Shown here piece after piece: positions 49,445 through 58,845 of a stretch of 64,000 nucleotides of DNA. This DNA is from Plenodomus lindquistii. Taxonomy: Eukaryota > Ascomycota > Dothideomycetes > Pleosporales > Leptosphaeriaceae. The number at the start of each line of letters is the position of its first letter. Within the stretch, counting starts at the first letter, position 1. The translations under genes and the position numbers were made by a program. The stretch is from the NCBI GenBank assembly GCA_025504975.1, contig JANUWI010000001.1, forward strand, positions 2,480,001-2,544,000, written 5' to 3'. Under the pieces are notes generated by a model, which worked only from the letters and a program-made list of their open reading frames with translations, searched no databases and had not been told where the DNA came from.

Positions 49445-51082
49445 ATGCGACTGATGGACTGGTCATCAGAATGGCTCAATCTTGGGGTATTTGAGTTCAG
49501 TGAGCTCTTCTCGATCAGGGGACTGACGAAAGTAACTCTATGCGCGGTAATACTCAGAACTTTTAGTGAATGACACCTAGAGTAGTTACAGCTTTACTAA
49601 TTTGCGTCAAAGGTCGTGGTGCATGCAATATGGACCGTTGTATACAACGTCTACATCAGTCCACTCAAGAAAGTTCCCGGGCCTTTCTTGTGGTCTATAT
49701 CGCCCATTCCACTTCTCTTGATGTCATGGTCTGATACACCGCACAAACGAATCCTCGCATTGCACCAGCGATACGGCAACGTTGTCCGCACAAGCCCAAA
49801 CTCCGTGTCATGTCTCCACGCAACAGCATGGAAAGAAGTCTACGGGCACCGCAAGCCCGGTCAGCTAGAGAACCTCAAACATCCAGGCTTCGTGGCTGAG
49901 GTAGCCTCAGGCATCATCGGAGCCGACACAGAAACTCATACGCACCAACGTCATCTAGTAGCCCCATCGTTCTCGGCACAGAGCATGCAGCGCCAGGAAC
50001 CTCTCATCCGCCACCATGTCAACAACCTCTTTAGCTGCTTCGAAAAGCACTGCGCTGAGGGGCAATCAATCAATCTGATCAGATGGTTCAACCTGTTCTC
50101 GTTCGATCTCATTGGCGATCTCAGTTTCGGCGCGTCTTTTGGCAATCTGAATCGCGGGGACTTCCACCCTTGGATCGCGACCATCTTGCAGTTCTTTGTG
50201 GCACAGCACGACATGGCGCATTTTCGGCGAGCGTATCCGTTGCTGGAGGCCATGGTAGGTCCGCTTATCAAGATGTTAGCCGCAAAGATTATTGCAAAGC
50301 ATCATTTGTTCATGCAGTCTCAGATCGAGAAGCGATTGGCTTTGGACCCTATTCAGTCGGACTTTATTGACGGCATGAAACCCGACCATGCTCAGGGAAA
50401 AGACGGCCTTTCCTTTGAAGCAATATGCCACAACGCCAGCATCTTCGTCGTAGCTGGCTCCGAAACGACTGCAATTGCACTCGCCGGGGCAACCTACCTG
50501 CTCTGCGCCCACCCGGAGATACTCGCCAATCTAAGAGAAGAAATAGACACATCTTTCGAAAGCGAAGAGCAAATCACCCTCCTCAGCGCGCAGCGCCTCA
50601 AGTATTTGACAGCTGTCATAGACGAGACCCTCCGCATCTACCCGGCCGCTGTGGGGTCAGTGCCGCGACTGATCCAGCGAGATGGTGAGGTTGTTGGCGG
50701 ATACTTTCTTCCCGGTGGCACTTGTGTGGACATCTGGCACTGGGCAATGTATCATAACCCAGCCAGCTTCGTCGAGCCAGAGGTCTTCGCCCCTGAGCGT
50801 TGGTTGGGGGATTCTCGCTTCAAAAAAGATAGGCCAGCGGCATTCCAACCCTTCTCGACCGGGAAACGCAGCTGCCTAGGCCAAACTCTAGCGAATTCTG
50901 AGATCAAGCAAATCATAGCTCGGCTAATCTGGAAGTACAATCTTGAGCTTGTGGACCGCGAGTGGCTTAAGAAACCATGGCATGATCAACGCGTACGCGC
51001 TTCTTACGTGTATCCGCCCTTGAACGTCAAGCTTGCTCTCAGACAAGGGAAGTTGAAATCGAATATAAACATTCGTGATTGA
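49445..51082 (+). CDS. Cytochrome P450 (P450-2), isotrichodermin C-15 hydroxylase-like
   Basis: Predicted 523-aa P450. A first exon (49445-49546) supplies the N-terminus MRLMDWSSEWLNLGVFEF and joins through a 66-nt intron (49547-49612) to VVVHAIWTVVYNVYISPL. Without it the main frame has no ATG. A second in-frame ATG at 49454 is an equally possible start. The Pro-rich hinge is KVPGPFLW. I-helix VVAGSETTAIALAGATYLL has the conserved Thr; the K-helix ExxR is in IDETLRIYPAAV; haem binding is FSTGKRSCLGQTLA. The closest characterised type by motif is the isotrichodermin C-15 hydroxylase / benzoate-hydroxylase-like group common in secondary-metabolite clusters. Probably a hydroxylase of the polyketide pathway, ER-anchored. 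Confidence 0.92.
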
Positions 51083-51222
51083 GGAAATAGACAAGAGTCA
51101 GGAGGAACTTCCAGTATTTGTGGAGTCTTAAACACTATCATAACATTATCATGTTGAGATGCTCAAAGGCATGTAAATGTGTTTGCCTTTGATGACAAGT
51201 GTCTACCGCTATATCCAATTAA

Positions 51223-52305
51223 CTAAAAGTCCTGAATTGAGGGATACGAGACATTCATAGAGTCAAACAACTCTCTGGTCTCGACGAAGACTTGCTTTTC
51301 GAGTTTCTCGCAACGCTTTGAATACATTAAAGCTGGATATCTAGCAGCATGTCAGCAAAATTAACGGGTTAAAGAGTGTTCAAATGGAAACATGACTTAC
51401 GGGCGCACTCTCCACTCACTCAAGAAGCCTCCATGGCTTTCTCGGCCTGCGACCACAGCAGCGTGAACGTAGGTACTGGCACCCTCTGCCAAGCTTCTTC
51501 CAAACAACGCGAAGTAGACCAGGAACAGACACCTCAGGACAGCATTTTCATTTATGCTACGCCAAATCTCCGTATATCCCACGAGACCCGGACAAACCGT
51601 ATTAATTATTACCTCGTTAGAGCTGACCAGTGCAGCCAGTCTCCTCATAAAAACCATTTGCAGCAACTTTTCCCGGCCATACCACTTCGTGGGATCGTAC
51701 TTCTCGTCAAATTGTGGTAGAATAGGTTTCTCGTGGTCGAAATCCGCGAAGTACGCCGTCGTCGATGTCACAACCGTGAGCCTCGCCGGCTTTCCTGTGA
51801 GACCAGCTTTCAGTCTCAAGATTGGTAGAAGAAGCACAGCCAGCATGATCGTGGAGAGGTAATTGACTTGGAAAGTCTGCTCTTTGCCCGTCTTGGGTGA
51901 GAGAACGTGGTCCTTGTTCTGTATACCAGCGTTGAGGATGACCATGTCGATTCGACCCAAAGTCTGACATTTCGTGGCAAATGCAGAGACGGACTCGGGG
52001 TCCTCCATATCTAGATCCCATACTGCGATTTCAGCCTGTGGAAACTCCTTGCGAAGGGCATCTGCTGCGATGTTGCCTTTGGCTTGGGACCGGACGGCTA
52101 GAATCAGCCGGGAGAGGTCTAGCTGCAGGAACTGCCTTGCCGCTTCGAGGCCTAAACCAGTATTTGAGCCAGTCACAATAGCTGTCTGGCCTTCAAGTGT
52201 GACTTCGGGTGCGATTGGAGGAGGGTGCATGAATAGCTGGCGATAAACGAAGCCTATACCGCTTTGAAATATGAGGCGGCTGCAAATCGGGTCCCATGAA
52301 GACAT
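51223..52305 (-). CDS. Short-chain dehydrogenase/reductase (retinol-dehydrogenase-like), SDR-1
   Basis: Predicted 340-aa NAD(P)-dependent oxidoreductase. One 60-nt intron near the 3' end (51341-51400) adds a C-terminal tail, RPYPALMYSKRCEKLEKQ to PSIQDF. The Rossmann motif is VTGSNTGLGLEAARQF (about 43-58), the NAG motif is VILNAGIQ, and the catalytic Tyr-Lys pair is in WYGREKLL (YxxxK) with an upstream Ser in VTSTTAYF. The pattern fits the retinol dehydrogenase / WW-domain-oxidoreductase-like SDRs often found next to fungal HR-PKS genes. It shares a divergent promoter region with SDR-2. It would interconvert hydroxyl and keto groups on the pathway intermediate (inference). Confidence 0.92.
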
Positions 52306-52867
52306 TGTGACGGTAGCATTAGTATCCGGAGATGGTTTTCATGGTGTTATGACTTCGAAGCCTTTGCCTGGCGCCACATTTTCCGCCTCCTGCATCGATT
52401 TTTGGCCCCGCTTCTGCTGGTACAAAGAGGATAAGTTCACCGATGCCATCCTCGCCATACCCACCATCACATATTTCCCTCACCGAAGCACTTACAGGAT
52501 AATAATTTCAGCAACTCTAGCGGCAGCGGTAAGCCCCAGACAGGCAGAGGTGGGTTTGTGGGTCCGGTAGCCCCACCCGGACCGATTCGTGTCCCTAGTC
52601 AGGTCTTGCTGCACAGTCATTGATCCGAGACCTTCATACCCTTGCTGTCGAACTCACGAACGTGAAGCTGACTGTAACTCGGAGGTTCCCTGAATCGTAT
52701 CCGTGGGCTCTTTAACCACCTGATCACTGCGTAGCCACTCGGAAGAAGATGCCGGCCACACCAGTAAACGATTCACATCGTGACGATGGAGCCCCGACCT
52801 CTAAATTTCTGCACCTTTCTCTGATAATTGATAACTGTGTTCTGTGCCCAAAACTGCTCCTAAAACC
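52306..52867. promoter_or_regulatory. Bidirectional promoter region, SDR-1 / SDR-2
   Basis: A 562-bp divergent intergenic stretch. It contains one TCGGAAG (52739-52745) that matches the CGGAA half-site seen upstream of both P450 genes. No TATA box is obvious. Confidence 0.5.
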
Positions 52868-53959
52868 ATGTCTACATTCATGAACTTTCTTCTCCAAGGG
52901 TTAGCTCTTGCCGCCAAATGTGCATTCGAGCCGATAATCACAGGCCTGAGTTTCGGCTTGCTGCTCTATTTCCCAGAAGATGCAGCCAACAATGCGTTGG
53001 AAGCAACACGCCTCTCCCACATCATCGGTTTACGCAACCTGACCCGCATACTGGGTTCTCTAGCTGCCATGGGTGTTATCAGGAAGACGAACGCAGCGCT
53101 AAACGCATGGGCCACGAACAACTGGCAGATACGCGCAGGTCATGGTTGGGATTGGCGGTCTGAGATAGCAGTTGTGACCGGAGGGTGTAGCGGAATCGGC
53201 AAAGCCATCGCAGAGGCTCTCACTTTGCATGGTATCCGCGTGGCAGTGCTCGACGTTCAGGACGCGCCCAAGACGATGACGTCGAATGACCTGCTGACGC
53301 ATTTTCGATGCGACATTTCCAGCTCTACAGCAATAGCTGAGACGACCGAAAGAATCCGGAAAGATCTTGGGCAACCTTCAATTCTTGTCAACAATGCCGG
53401 CATTACAGGGTCTCACACCATCCTAAAGACTCCAAGTAATCTTCTCAGCCAGATCTTCGACACCAATGTCCTCTCTCACTGGAGATTGGTGCAGCAATTC
53501 GTCCCTGACATGGTGATGAAGAATAAAGGCCATGTCGTGACTGTGGCGAGTGTCAACTCGTTCTTGACAAACTCGGCGAATGCGGACTACGTGGCTACCA
53601 AAGCCGCGGCATTGGCGTTCCACGAGGGTCTGACGAGTGAGTTGAAGATATGGTATAAGGCGCCGGGTGTCAAGACTACAATTGCGCATCCAAGTTGGGT
53701 GCGCACGCCGTTAATTGAGGAAGCCATATTGAAAAGTGGCCAGGATCCAAAGATTCTTGATAGTATGTTGATGCCACAGGAGGTGGCGGAGGTTATCGTG
53801 AGGCAAATTATTAGCAGACGCGGTGCGCAGCTTTTCATTCCCCAATATGCGGCTCCTATCTCGTGGCTAAAGGGCTGGCCAAACTGGGCCCAAGAGCTTG
53901 TCAGGGATGCGTTTGGAAAGTCGAGTGCTGTCACCAGCGCTTCAATGATCGCCCACTAG
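52868..53959 (+). CDS. Short-chain dehydrogenase/reductase with N-terminal membrane segment, SDR-2
   Basis: Predicted 363-aa intronless SDR. The N-terminal hydrophobic region (MSTFMNFLLQGLALAAKC, then ITGLSFGLLLYF) suggests membrane or lipid-droplet association, as in 17-beta-HSD11/RDH10-type enzymes. The NAD(P) motif is VTGGCSGIGKAIAEA (about 110-124), then VNNAGITGS, catalytic Ser in VASVNSF and YxxxK in YVATKAAA. The start ATG at 52868 is the first in frame; upstream codons lead only to non-ATG starts. It is a second redox-tailoring enzyme of the cluster, facing SDR-1 across a shared promoter. Substrate unknown. Confidence 0.92.
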   Translation: MSTFMNFLLQGLALAAKCAFEPIITGLSFGLLLYFPEDAANNALEATRLSHIIGLRNLTRILGSLAAMGVIRKTNAALNAWATNNWQIRAGHGWDWRSEIAVVTGGCSGIGKAIAEALTLHGIRVAVLDVQDAPKTMTSNDLLTHFRCDISSSTAIAETTERIRKDLGQPSILVNNAGITGSHTILKTPSNLLSQIFDTNVLSHWRLVQQFVPDMVMKNKGHVVTVASVNSFLTNSANADYVATKAAALAFHEGLTSELKIWYKAPGVKTTIAHPSWVRTPLIEEAILKSGQDPKILDSMLMPQEVAEVIVRQIISRRGAQLFIPQYAAPISWLKGWPNWAQELVRDAFGKSSAVTSASMIAH

Positions 53960-54077
53960 ATGTCAAGCCTCAACATGAATATAAAGTAGAGCAAGAATGC
54001 CGAAATAGTGTCGTTCGGGCTTTCTGCTGTGAGGGTAGGTCTTTACTGCTGTGTATGGGTTGTTAGCTTTGTAAACA

Positions 54078-54085
54078 TATATAAA
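54078..54085 (+). promoter_or_regulatory. TATA box of O-methyltransferase pseudogene
   Basis: TATATAAA lies 59 bp upstream of the start codon at 54137, suitable spacing for a fungal core promoter. The promoter looks intact although the gene behind it is broken. Confidence 0.55.
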
Positions 54086-54136
54086 GTCTCTCACCAGTGT
54101 CGATACCTCGGGCCACCACCAATTCAGTTTACAACA

Positions 54137-55257
54137 ATGGCTGCTGAATTCTCTCCGGCAGGGACGCCGATCGGCAAATACTTTTCCGCTATGGCTGAAA
54201 TGGGCGTCATGCGGGTCTATGTCGAGCACGGCATCTTCGATGCTGTCCCAGATGAGGGGGTTCCCCTCAAGGAGCTCACGGCAAAGGCGAAGGTGGAGTT
54301 CAGCCTCATCGAGCGCTTCGCAAACTTCCTCCTCGCCATCAGCATGCTAGTGTCTCCGGCACCCGGCTACGTGGCGCATACACCCGCGTCAAATGCCTTT
54401 ACCGACCAACGAGTCGCGCAATTTTACTCATATCTCTTCGACTTCTTCATGGGGCCGACAACAAAGTGGACAGGCTACTTTGCCGCGAACGGACTCGCCG
54501 AGCCGGGTAGGTCGAATCGCTCGCCAGGAGGGTTTGCAATGGGTATGCCGGATAGGACGGCGTATGAAATCATGGCGACCATTCCAGGGTTGGCGACGAG
54601 GCTGAATGGCGCGATGGCTGTTGACGGTGATATTTCTGTCATCGGGGTCTATGATTTCGGCTGGCTCGCTGCATACGCTAAGAGCGATGCTAGTAAGGGA
54701 AAGAAGGAGCTGATTGTTGAAGGATATCTTGGAGGAAACGCCCGCGATTCCTGCGGAGAGGTGTGTTCTGCAAGATCAGCCGCATGTAATCGCCGAGGCA
54801 GTGAAAAAGTACAAGGAATGTGCTGTTTTGGGCCCTGTGAAGAAGATTGGACATAGTATCTTTGGAGAACAACCCACCAAAGATAGGATATCCGAGCCCT
54901 CCCACCCTCTTGGGATTGAGAGAAATTTGATACGTAGCCGTAGGTGCTCTCGTGTACTACATTCGCCGCGTTCTGAACGACTGGTCCGACCATGAAGCTC
55001 TTCAGATTCTGAAGAACGTGCGCGCAGCTTGCATAAACGAATCACGCGTACTGATTGCGGAGTATCTGCGTCCTGAGCACCCGAGTGTGTACACTAGCAC
55101 CGTTGATATGTTCATCCTGAATATTGGCGGAAAGGTGCGCAGTGAGAAAGCGGTTGGAGAGCTTGCAGCAAAGGCTGGGCTGAAGATTGTGTCGGTGGCG
55201 AGGCATGAGAGGACGGAATCGGCCGTAGTCGAGATGGTGCCGATTGAGACGCTGTAG
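54137..55257 (+). pseudogene. SAM-dependent O-methyltransferase, broken
   Basis: The gene encodes a COMT-type O-methyltransferase: an N-terminal dimerisation part (MAAEFSPAGTPIGKYFSAM onward), then MGMPDRTAYEIMATIPG. After KKELIV (about 54713-54718) the Gly-rich SAM motif I expected there is missing, and the frame changes into LKDILEETPAIPAERC. This looks like a small out-of-frame deletion. A second lesion is at the intron of about 61 nt before ALVYYIRRVLNDWSDHEA: the donor position at 54883 reads AT, not GT, while the acceptor TAG at 54941-54943 is fine. The C-terminal region (EYLRPEHP, GGKVRSEKAVGELA) is intact to the stop. Two independent lesions argue for loss of function, although an assembly error could explain one. 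Its neighbours suggest it once methylated the pathway product. Confidence 0.8.
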
Positions 55258-55325
55258 AACATTAGCTGAACAGTAAATCGGGGGAGACTTGCATAGCTCT
55301 TCAGTTGGAAAGACGAGCAATTAGA

Positions 55326-55380
55326 GAGCGCGTGTGGATCATCGGAGCGCGTGTGGATCATCGAAGCGCGTGTGGACAGC
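55326..55380 (+). repeat. 19-bp minisatellite, about 2.9 copies
   Basis: GAGCGCGTGTGGATCATCG at 55326-55344 and again at 55345-55363, then a partial variant copy (AAGCGCGTGTGGACAGC) to 55380. It lies 70 bp after the methyltransferase stop codon. Confidence 0.85.
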
Positions 55381-55553
55381 TCCACAACAGAATCACGGGG
55401 TTTCATAACGTAGGTAGTTAGCGCGAGACGCTAAGCCTACATCCCCCTGACTCGCCCCACGTACTTCTTCCACATATCAAGTTCAAAAATCAACTTCTCA
55501 GCATCACATCAGGTATATGTAACAGTAATCACAAGTAGATATAATACAGGGTC

Positions 55554-55705
55554 GATGACAGGTCAAACTCGGCTCTAGTTTATAAGGGATTCTTGCGCTT
55601 TACGTGGTGGATGTTTACCTTTTCTTTTAAATGTTGGACCATGGTTGGCTACATGAAAATATTCGATCGATGTCAATTCTAGAAAAATGATAGGCCGCGA
55701 CCATC
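55554..55705 (+). repeat. Dispersed repeat, copy B (pair with 7438-7545)
   Basis: Shows the blocks GATGACAGGTCAAACT, GCTTTACGTGGTGGAT, AATTCTAGAAAAA and GGCCGCGACCATC in the same order as copy A, with an extra 40-50 bp in the middle. Non-coding, between the broken methyltransferase and the next minus-strand gene. Confidence 0.5.
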
Positions 55706-55744
55706 GATTCATAAGATACGCTAGAAACTAGACGCACCTAAGTC

Positions 55745-56567
55745 CTAAGGACTATTGGGCTCGCTACCTGGTGCAGGTCCTACTAGGATTGGCGTTACGA
55801 CCTTAAGGCTTGTTACTTGCTCAATGTCCCTAACGATCAGGTCCATAGGAACCATGTACGCTATCCGTGTATTCCGATGAGAGGCAAATCCCAGTCCTAC
55901 AATCGTAGCCTGCAAGTATTTCTCATTAAGGAGAATAATAGAGCTTGAATCCCCAGAGTCGATGAAATTCTCGGTCTTGCCAGACGATAGAATGCCATAT
56001 GGTAGCAGAGTCTTGCCAAATCTGTGCCGAAGATCTCCTGGTACCACAGATACGTAATCGTGGCGGAGGTTGATCAGAGAGCCTATCTTGTTAATAGTTG
56101 TTCATGCGTGTCGTGGCCTTGGTCCAGCGTTCATATTCATTTGGAATGGTCATGTCCGACTCGACGAGCACGGTTTTCCGGACTTCTTCCTCTTTACCAC
56201 CCTTTTGTACACGCCTAACGGCGTTGAACGCCGTGACTGTCACTCCTTCCTCGTGCAAGATATTGCGAAGTTGCGCCCGAAAGTCCAGGTTATTCCATTC
56301 CGTGAAATGAACACGATGTACTGTGTGTACCGGTTCGAGAAGCAGTGCGGGTGCACCGATGCGGAACTTTATTCGCGTGTCCATCTCCAGGACGAGTTTG
56401 GCGGGAAGAAAACGCGTGTGATCGGCAGGTTGAGTAGATACAGGCACCGGGGACTCTGTGCGAAGAAAAAACGGGGAGGCAAAGGCTATGCTAGGGGCAG
56501 AAATGCGTCGCGCACTTTTTGGACGAGCGTAGAGCTCGGTACTTGAGTGTCGCTTATGAGACATCAT
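55745..56567 (-). pseudogene. Hypothetical protein with serine-protease-like GDS motif, frame broken
   Basis: Two long frames on the minus strand read as one protein but are out of phase near 56100. The first starts MMSHKRHSSTELYARPK (56567) and runs to ...RWTKATTRMNNY. The second continues INLRHDYVSVVPGDLRHRFG to ...GPAPGSEPNSP. The second part has FIDSGDSSSIILL, which resembles the region round the Ser nucleophile of trypsin-like proteases, but no His or Asp partner could be assigned. Frame could be restored by a one-base indel or by an intron with a poor donor (a CTATTAAC branch-like site is present near 56105). I therefore call it probably broken. Family and function are uncertain. Confidence 0.5.
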
Positions 56568-56682
56568 GCGTGGCGTGTACCGAGTTGGAGGGACGGGCAG
56601 GATGGTATGCACGCGGTGTGGGGACGATTGTCGCTGATCTAGTGCATTTGGGGGACACGTGTGGGTACTTAGATCGATTGTG

Positions 56683-57533
56683 CTACGAATATTGGGTAGG
56701 AAATATGTCCTGCTGTGGATCGCATGGCGCACTCAGCAGGTCAGCTAACTCTGAGACGTTCGTATGATCCACGGTGGTTTGCATTCGATGCATATGCTCA
56801 CAAGTCCCATCTGTTGATCAATCAGCACAGACTACAAAGCGAGAGTTTGAGCTACTCACCTGCTGACAGAATCAATTCTCCACCATTGAGGCTTTTTGGG
56901 CCCATGTCGTTGAGATGTTGCAGGTTACCCAGTTGGTATGTGATTCCGCCCCATATCCTTGACATGGCACTTCCTGCATTGCGCATGTAATCGCGTTGTT
57001 CGTCTCCAGTTACACCCATGGATAGGTTAGACTTGAATCTGCAGAGCGAGTGGAGCTGACGCGATGGATCTGTGTAGATTGGGTACAGCGACGAGGTGGT
57101 CTCGATGTAGGTGTTGATGGGCCGGTACGATCCGCAGCCGATGATCAAGACTGCAGCGCTGTTATTCTCCACTCTTCGATCCATGATGAGTGCGTACTCT
57201 GGTTGCTCGGCTGTAATCTCGCGGGAGGAATCGATGCGCTTATGCATCTCACATACGCCTGGCAACTGAGGCAGCCTTTGGTGTCATCAGCTCTACGACC
57301 AGCAAAACTTGGAGATCGTATGAGGGTCAAACTTGCTGCGACCTACCGAAATGTCGGATGAATATTAGTGCAGTCCGCTTGCCCTCGATGAGCTGACCGA
57401 GTGAACAGGCCGCGCCGTCTCGGTCGAACACGTCGACCTTCAACACTTGGGACAGCTCCTCTGCGGTAGGAGGCTGTGACGTCTCATTCGATGAAATGCT
57501 TGGGGGAACACTGGGTGATGACATTGTGAGCAC
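56683..57533 (-). pseudogene. AhpC/TSA-like thioredoxin-fold protein, frame broken
   Basis: Three exons with good junctions at 57276-57346 and 56811-56859. Exon 1 has VDVFDRDGAACSLGQLIEGK and FIRHF; exon 2 opens with a CxxC-type site, GCLSCQAYVRCIS; later parts read VLIIGCGSYRPINTYIETT, PIYTDPSRQLHSL and GPKSLNGGELILSA; the third exon gives DGTCEHMHRMQTTVDHT. This matches fungal peroxiredoxin-like (AhpC/TSA, PRXL2-type) proteins. However, the frame holding CxxC and the frame holding IIGCG differ, and no standard intron links them between about 57170 and 57240. A 46-nt candidate with a GTATGT donor exists but would delete the CxxC segment's continuation. Probably a frameshifted gene. Redox or antioxidant role by family only. 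Confidence 0.6.
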
Positions 57534-57856
57534 GCCTCCGCAAAACTCTCATCACAGTCTTCCCCGTTCAGAGACTACACGGTGATGGTAGTGGTAGTGA
57601 CTAAATGGCGTCAGACTTAGGAATGACCCACTTCGCTAGTCGGGATCTAAGGCAACGGTAAGTGGTGCTCCTTCTGAGTTTAGCGTAACGGCCATTCTGC
57701 GCGACGTATTCCGTATCCCTTTCTCGGATCAGCATAATGCGTACAGGCAGACTTTTCGCAGAAGATTCCCCAGCATATGCTGACTGCTCTATCATCGTTA
57801 CTATGTGTAGTCCTAGATTTATATACTTCCCAGTCTACAATACTCTATGCCTTTAA

Positions 57857-58015
57857 CACTACGATACTCATGTCACGTTCGGCACCCCGTCTGAGACATT
57901 CGCGTTATTACTCGATATAGGATCCGCAGATGTTTGGGTATCTACCCAAGAGAACTTCGACAGGATACGCGTCACTGCTTCATGGCGCCGATGCACCTGT
58001 GATGTTTTCCACTAA
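57857..58015 (+). pseudogene. Pepsin-like aspartyl protease fragment
   Basis: A 52-codon open stretch reads THVTFGTPSETFALLLDIGS then ADVWVST, closely matching the N-lobe of A1 (pepsin-family) proteases around the first catalytic Asp, where DTGS is usual and DIGS is seen here. It is preceded by an in-frame stop and ends in a stop after CTCDVFH, with no second DTG lobe recognised nearby. It could be one exon of a split gene, but a gene remnant is more likely given the damaged neighbours. Confidence 0.5.
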
Positions 58016-58772
58016 TGTGACACTTGTAAACTCGGTACAGTCATCCGCTAAACCCGAACCATGCGGTTCTTGGTGAGTTTTGTACAACAACTCGATCTCC
58101 GCACCTGATCTCCCGTCACACTACTCTATGCCTATTATATAGGATGGGGAGACGAAAATGTATTATATGGCTGTCATTCTGAATGACGGGGAGACTAGTA
58201 AGCTTTTCGGAGCATTATCAACACGAAGTGCTTACCTCGTTCTTTATCTGGACAACTTGGAGATCAGAATGGCACCATCGCATTGGCGATTATGACCGGG
58301 AGAAGATTTACTTCGCTGAAGTTTCGGCAAGGAACGCAGATCATAGCAGTGCTGCGAATACTTGCCACCACGTAGCTTACTGAAGAGTATTGTCTTTGAG
58401 TTCGGAAATGCCATTCATAGGTGTAGAAGTGTCGCGACTTACCATCGTACTGCCTGCCTATTTTGGACTAGCGATCGCACAACAAGTATACAACGTCATC
58501 GATTGGAGCTTATCGTGCGATCTCGCATTACCAACATTGCACATATCATGACTTATCGAACTCCAATCAAGCCAAGAACCTGAGCCGCTGACGAGTGGGC
58601 ATACATGCCACCATACATGCGTTCAGTGCCAGGACATGTCTGGGGTTCAAGCGGCACATTACTGGGGTTCACGATAAGGATGTGTGGACCTCGCTGTCTT
58701 GATAGGCATGCTGGACATCGATATCGGCATTGACGTTCAAGGCTGCACGCTGGGGAATGGGGTACCTTGACA

Positions 58773-58780
58773 TATATATA
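58773..58780 (+). promoter_or_regulatory. TATA box of MFS transporter
   Basis: TATATATA lies 65 bp upstream of the start codon at 58846, in a suitable position for a core promoter. Confidence 0.55.
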
Positions 58781-58845
58781 CGACGTTCAACGTCAGGGCT
58801 CTGACCTTGAACTGGGGCATTCTCTCGCGACCTAGAATCGCCACC

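Larger units (their letters stand above)
57534..58845. other. Intergenic with protease fragment
   Basis: About 1.3 kb between the broken AhpC-like gene and the transporter. It holds one aspartyl-protease-like fragment (57857-58015) and otherwise only short ORFs. Confidence 0.5.
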
